The notes under the pieces are model-generated. The model was not told the origin of the DNA and searched no databases. It saw only the letters and a program-made list of their open reading frames with translations. This document shows positions 41,998 to 43,951 of a DNA stretch of 43,951 bases, in pieces; within the stretch, counting starts at the first letter, position 1; every line of letters begins with the position of its first letter. Origin of the DNA: Leptospira biflexa (GTDB lineage Bacteria; Spirochaetota; Spirochaetia; Treponematales; Rectinemataceae); assembly GCA_020721875.1 (NCBI GenBank), contig DYLX01000010.1, forward strand, positions 1-43,951, written 5' to 3'. Position numbers and translations under genes: made by a program.

Positions 41998-43335
41998 CTA
42001 GCCCCGTTCAGCAAGAGGAACATAGGTCAGTCTTGGCTGTACGCATTTATTTGCCGGGCGGATAATACGGCCGCCTGCTATTATTTCCTCCATCCGATGG
42101 GCGCACCAACCTGCCACTCTGCTGATTGCAAAGATCGGGGTAAACAGTTCTTCAGGGATGCCCAGCATCTGGTAGACAAAACCCGAGTAGAAATCCACAT
42201 TTGTGCAAATTGGCTTTGTGGAGCCTTTTACGCGTTGAAAAACCGTGGGTACCAGATGTTCGATTGTTCTGTAGAGCTGGAACTCCTTTTCGAAACCCTT
42301 TTCCGCCGCCAGCTCTTGCGCCTTGCTGCGCAGCAGCGTGGCACGCGGATCTGAAAGTGTATAGACTGCATGTCCCTGCCCGTAAATAAGGCCTGTGCGA
42401 TCATATGCCTCGCCTTTCAATAATTTAGCTAAGTACGCCGCTACTTCTTCTTCGTCCGACCAATCTTTGACAGAGGCTTTGATATTTTCCATCATTCCCA
42501 TGACTTTGATATTGGCGCCGCCATGTTTGTTCCCCTTCAGAGACCCTACGCCGGTGGCGATCGCTGAATAGGTGTCCGTATCCGTTGAGGTAACAACGCG
42601 AACCGCAAAGGTAGAGTTGTTACCGCCTCCATGTTCAGCATGGATGATAAGCGCCAGATCGAGTACTTCCGCCTCGAGGCGAGAGAATTTCTGATCCGGT
42701 CGTATGAGAGAAAGAAGTGTTTCCGCAGTCGATCCGTTGGCTGTAGGGGTATGAATGAACAGGCTTCCTCCGTCGTAATAATGTTTTTTAGCCATATAGG
42801 AATAGGCCACAATCGTTGGGAATCGGGCGATCAGCTCGAGGCATTGGCGCAGTACATTCCCCGCCGACAAGTCTTCCGGGGTGGGATCGTAGGCATAACA
42901 GGCGAGCACCGAGCGAGCCAGCTTATTCATTATATTAGGGGACGGAGCTTTCATGATGCTGTCCTCAGCAAAATTATCTGGAAGCGCACGCTTTTCTCCG
43001 AGATACTTCGTAAACTCATCAAGCTCACTTCTTGTGGGAAGGTCCCCGAACATCAAAAGATAGACAGCTTCTTCGTAACCATATCGATTTTCTAGTTGCG
43101 CATGCTTTACCAGCATTTCCACATCGATGCCGCGATAGTACAATTTCCCATCAACTGGCACGCGTTCGCCCTCATCCATGATATAGCCATGAACATCGCC
43201 AACCCGGGTAAGCCCAACGACAACACCGGTACCATTGGCGTTTCTCAGCCCACGTTTGACATCGAAGCGGGCGTACAAATCTTCTTCAATTTTGTTATTT
43301 TGGAAGATTTTGTTGAGATAATGCAGCATATCCAT
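41998..43335 (-). CDS. gltA: Citrate synthase
   Basis: A 445-residue type I-like citrate synthase. Catalytic residues are seen in IIHAEHGGGNNSTF (His), SLKGNKHGGAN (His), VDFYSGFVYQMLG (Asp) and SRVAGWCAHRMEE (Arg). The long N-terminus with VPVDGKLYYRGIDVE is typical of clostridial and other anaerobe enzymes. The ATG at 43335 has GGAGGAG 5 bp upstream. The gene and its flanks are visibly more AT-rich than the rest of the window and lie beside a transposase fossil, so horizontal acquisition is likely. It would supply citrate for glutamate synthesis. A methylcitrate synthase role is less likely, given no prp genes. Confidence 0.94.
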   Translation of the reverse strand: MDMLHYLNKIFQNNKIEEDLYARFDVKRGLRNANGTGVVVGLTRVGDVHGYIMDEGERVPVDGKLYYRGIDVEMLVKHAQLENRYGYEEAVYLLMFGDLPTRSELDEFTKYLGEKRALPDNFAEDSIMKAPSPNIMNKLARSVLACYAYDPTPEDLSAGNVLRQCLELIARFPTIVAYSYMAKKHYYDGGSLFIHTPTANGSTAETLLSLIRPDQKFSRLEAEVLDLALIIHAEHGGGNNSTFAVRVVTSTDTDTYSAIATGVGSLKGNKHGGANIKVMGMMENIKASVKDWSDEEEVAAYLAKLLKGEAYDRTGLIYGQGHAVYTLSDPRATLLRSKAQELAAEKGFEKEFQLYRTIEHLVPTVFQRVKGSTKPICTNVDFYSGFVYQMLGIPEELFTPIFAISRVAGWCAHRMEEIIAGGRIIRPANKCVQPRLTYVPLAERG

Positions 43336-43810
43336 AGGCTCCTCCATCATAAGAACCATGAAATGCAGAGTACTAAATCATATTATGCATATTTATGCAA
43401 TATGACCGCAGAACACTGTAATTATCTGTATAAAGTCTGTATGCCTCAGCGAAACAGGTTCGAAGCGAATCACGGGACGGCGCCTAAATGAGCGTAACAA
43501 AATATAGTGTTACAAAATTGAAGGTGCTATAACGCTTTCTTGTTTTGAATTCTGGAAGGGAATTATATCCAATATGGAATAGATGCAGCCTGTTTTTCAA
43601 TATCGTTTATAGCCAGAAGGCAGCGCATATTTATAGATTTGAAAAATCGCGCCACGTTGTAAAGAAAATGCCCGCCTCCTGATTCATTTCGAATTACCAA
43701 ATTATTAGAAAAGTCTTATTTTTCTTTCATTCTGTTCTCATATGGTTCCTTTAGTTTTATGTACAAGACACGGAGATACCGTGCCAAATTCAAATGACGA
43801 GGAGGTCATT
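43336..43810. promoter_or_regulatory. AT-rich divergent intergenic region
   Basis: No credible gene. Two inverted repeats may be operators: TGCAT-ATTT-ATGCA (43386-43399), about 50 bp upstream of citrate synthase, and GTAACA-N8-TGTTAC (43494-43513). The region should contain the promoters of citrate synthase (minus) and the exported protein (plus), but no unambiguous -35/-10 pair stands out. Confidence 0.4.
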
Positions 43811-43951
43811 ATGAAAAAGGTAAAAATTGCGATTCTGGCCCTGATGGTTGGACTCATCGGGCTGTTAGGCGTTTCTGCCCAGTCAGCCACTCCAACGCCG
43901 CCGGTCACAGTACCTGCGCCAGCGACCTCAACAGCACCCGCTGCTCCTGCA
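43811..43951 (+). CDS. Exported Pro/Ala-rich protein (N-terminal part, cut by window edge)
   Basis: Forty-seven codons are visible. MKKVKIAILALMVGLIG begins a clear signal peptide, with probable cleavage after VSAQS or VSA near residue 22-25, followed by a Thr/Pro/Ala-rich stretch (ATPTPPVTVPAPATS). A strong GAGGAGGT site lies 5-6 bp upstream. The remainder is outside the window, so no function can be given; the tail suggests an envelope or secreted protein with a flexible linker. Confidence 0.75.
   Translation, partial: MKKVKIAILALMVGLIGLLGVSAQSATPTPPVTVPAPATSTAPAAPA

Noticed and set aside
1..43951. CRISPR array, prophage or rRNA operon
   Set aside because: No regularly spaced repeats, phage structural genes or rRNA-like sequence were seen.

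Overview
The window is one chromosomal stretch of an anaerobic, GC-rich bacterium, most likely a spirochaete of the Treponema/Spirochaeta group. This taxonomic call is an inference. It rests on a dephospho-CoA kinase whose P-loop reads CAGKN, a topoisomerase IV ParE/ParC pair, a gene order of J-domain protein, polA, coaE and SPOR protein that I associate with treponemes, REC/HD-GYP signalling, and abundant TctC/TctA-type transport. Almost every base is coding, and many genes overlap by ATGA, so translational coupling is the rule.

Left block (1-10854, minus strand): an anaerobic purine catabolism operon. In transcription order it holds adenine deaminase, a two-subunit xanthine dehydrogenase (FeS/FAD then Mo subunit), a dihydroorotase/hydantoinase-like cyclic amidohydrolase, the YgfK flavo-FeS oxidoreductase and the start of the SsnA aminohydrolase, which is cut by the window edge. 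The set matches the purine/urate clusters known from enterobacteria and gut anaerobes (ygfK, ssnA, hyuA, xdh). It follows a housekeeping run on the same strand (10886-15758): SPOR-domain protein, coaE, polA and a J-domain protein.

Middle (15826-24563): psuK-psuG for pseudouridine breakdown; a fumarylacetoacetase-family hydrolase paired with an AEC permease; a bidirectional terminator; tRNA-Asn with a near-consensus sigma-70 promoter; a NifX-like small protein; and parE-parC.

Central catabolic island (24626-33664, plus strand): a PrpR-type sigma-54 activator stands in front of a six-gene operon encoding aconitase-superfamily dehydratase large and small subunits, a TctC binding protein, a fused TctA-TctB permease, a LarA-family nickel-pincer racemase and a class II aldolase. 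Between regulator and operon there are helically phased GTTGCA repeats and a textbook -24/-12 promoter. I think this is the most interesting system here: it looks like import, racemisation, (de)hydration and aldol cleavage of an unidentified hydroxy-carboxylic acid.

Right block: a membrane histidine kinase, a receiver and a REC-PAS-GAF-HD-GYP protein (33712-38193); lipA with a split lipoate ligase (38256-40219); mtnA; then an AT-richer stretch with a decayed transposase fragment, a citrate synthase and the start of an exported Pro/Ala-rich protein.

Two themes cross the window. First, several predicted promoters place transcription starts within 1-2 nt of the start codon (lipA, prpR, the dehydratase operon, perhaps parE), suggesting leaderless mRNAs. 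Second, several proteins carry in-frame tandem duplications or Ala/Pro/Ser/Thr inserts (SsnA, XdhA, PsuK, SPOR protein, ParC tail).
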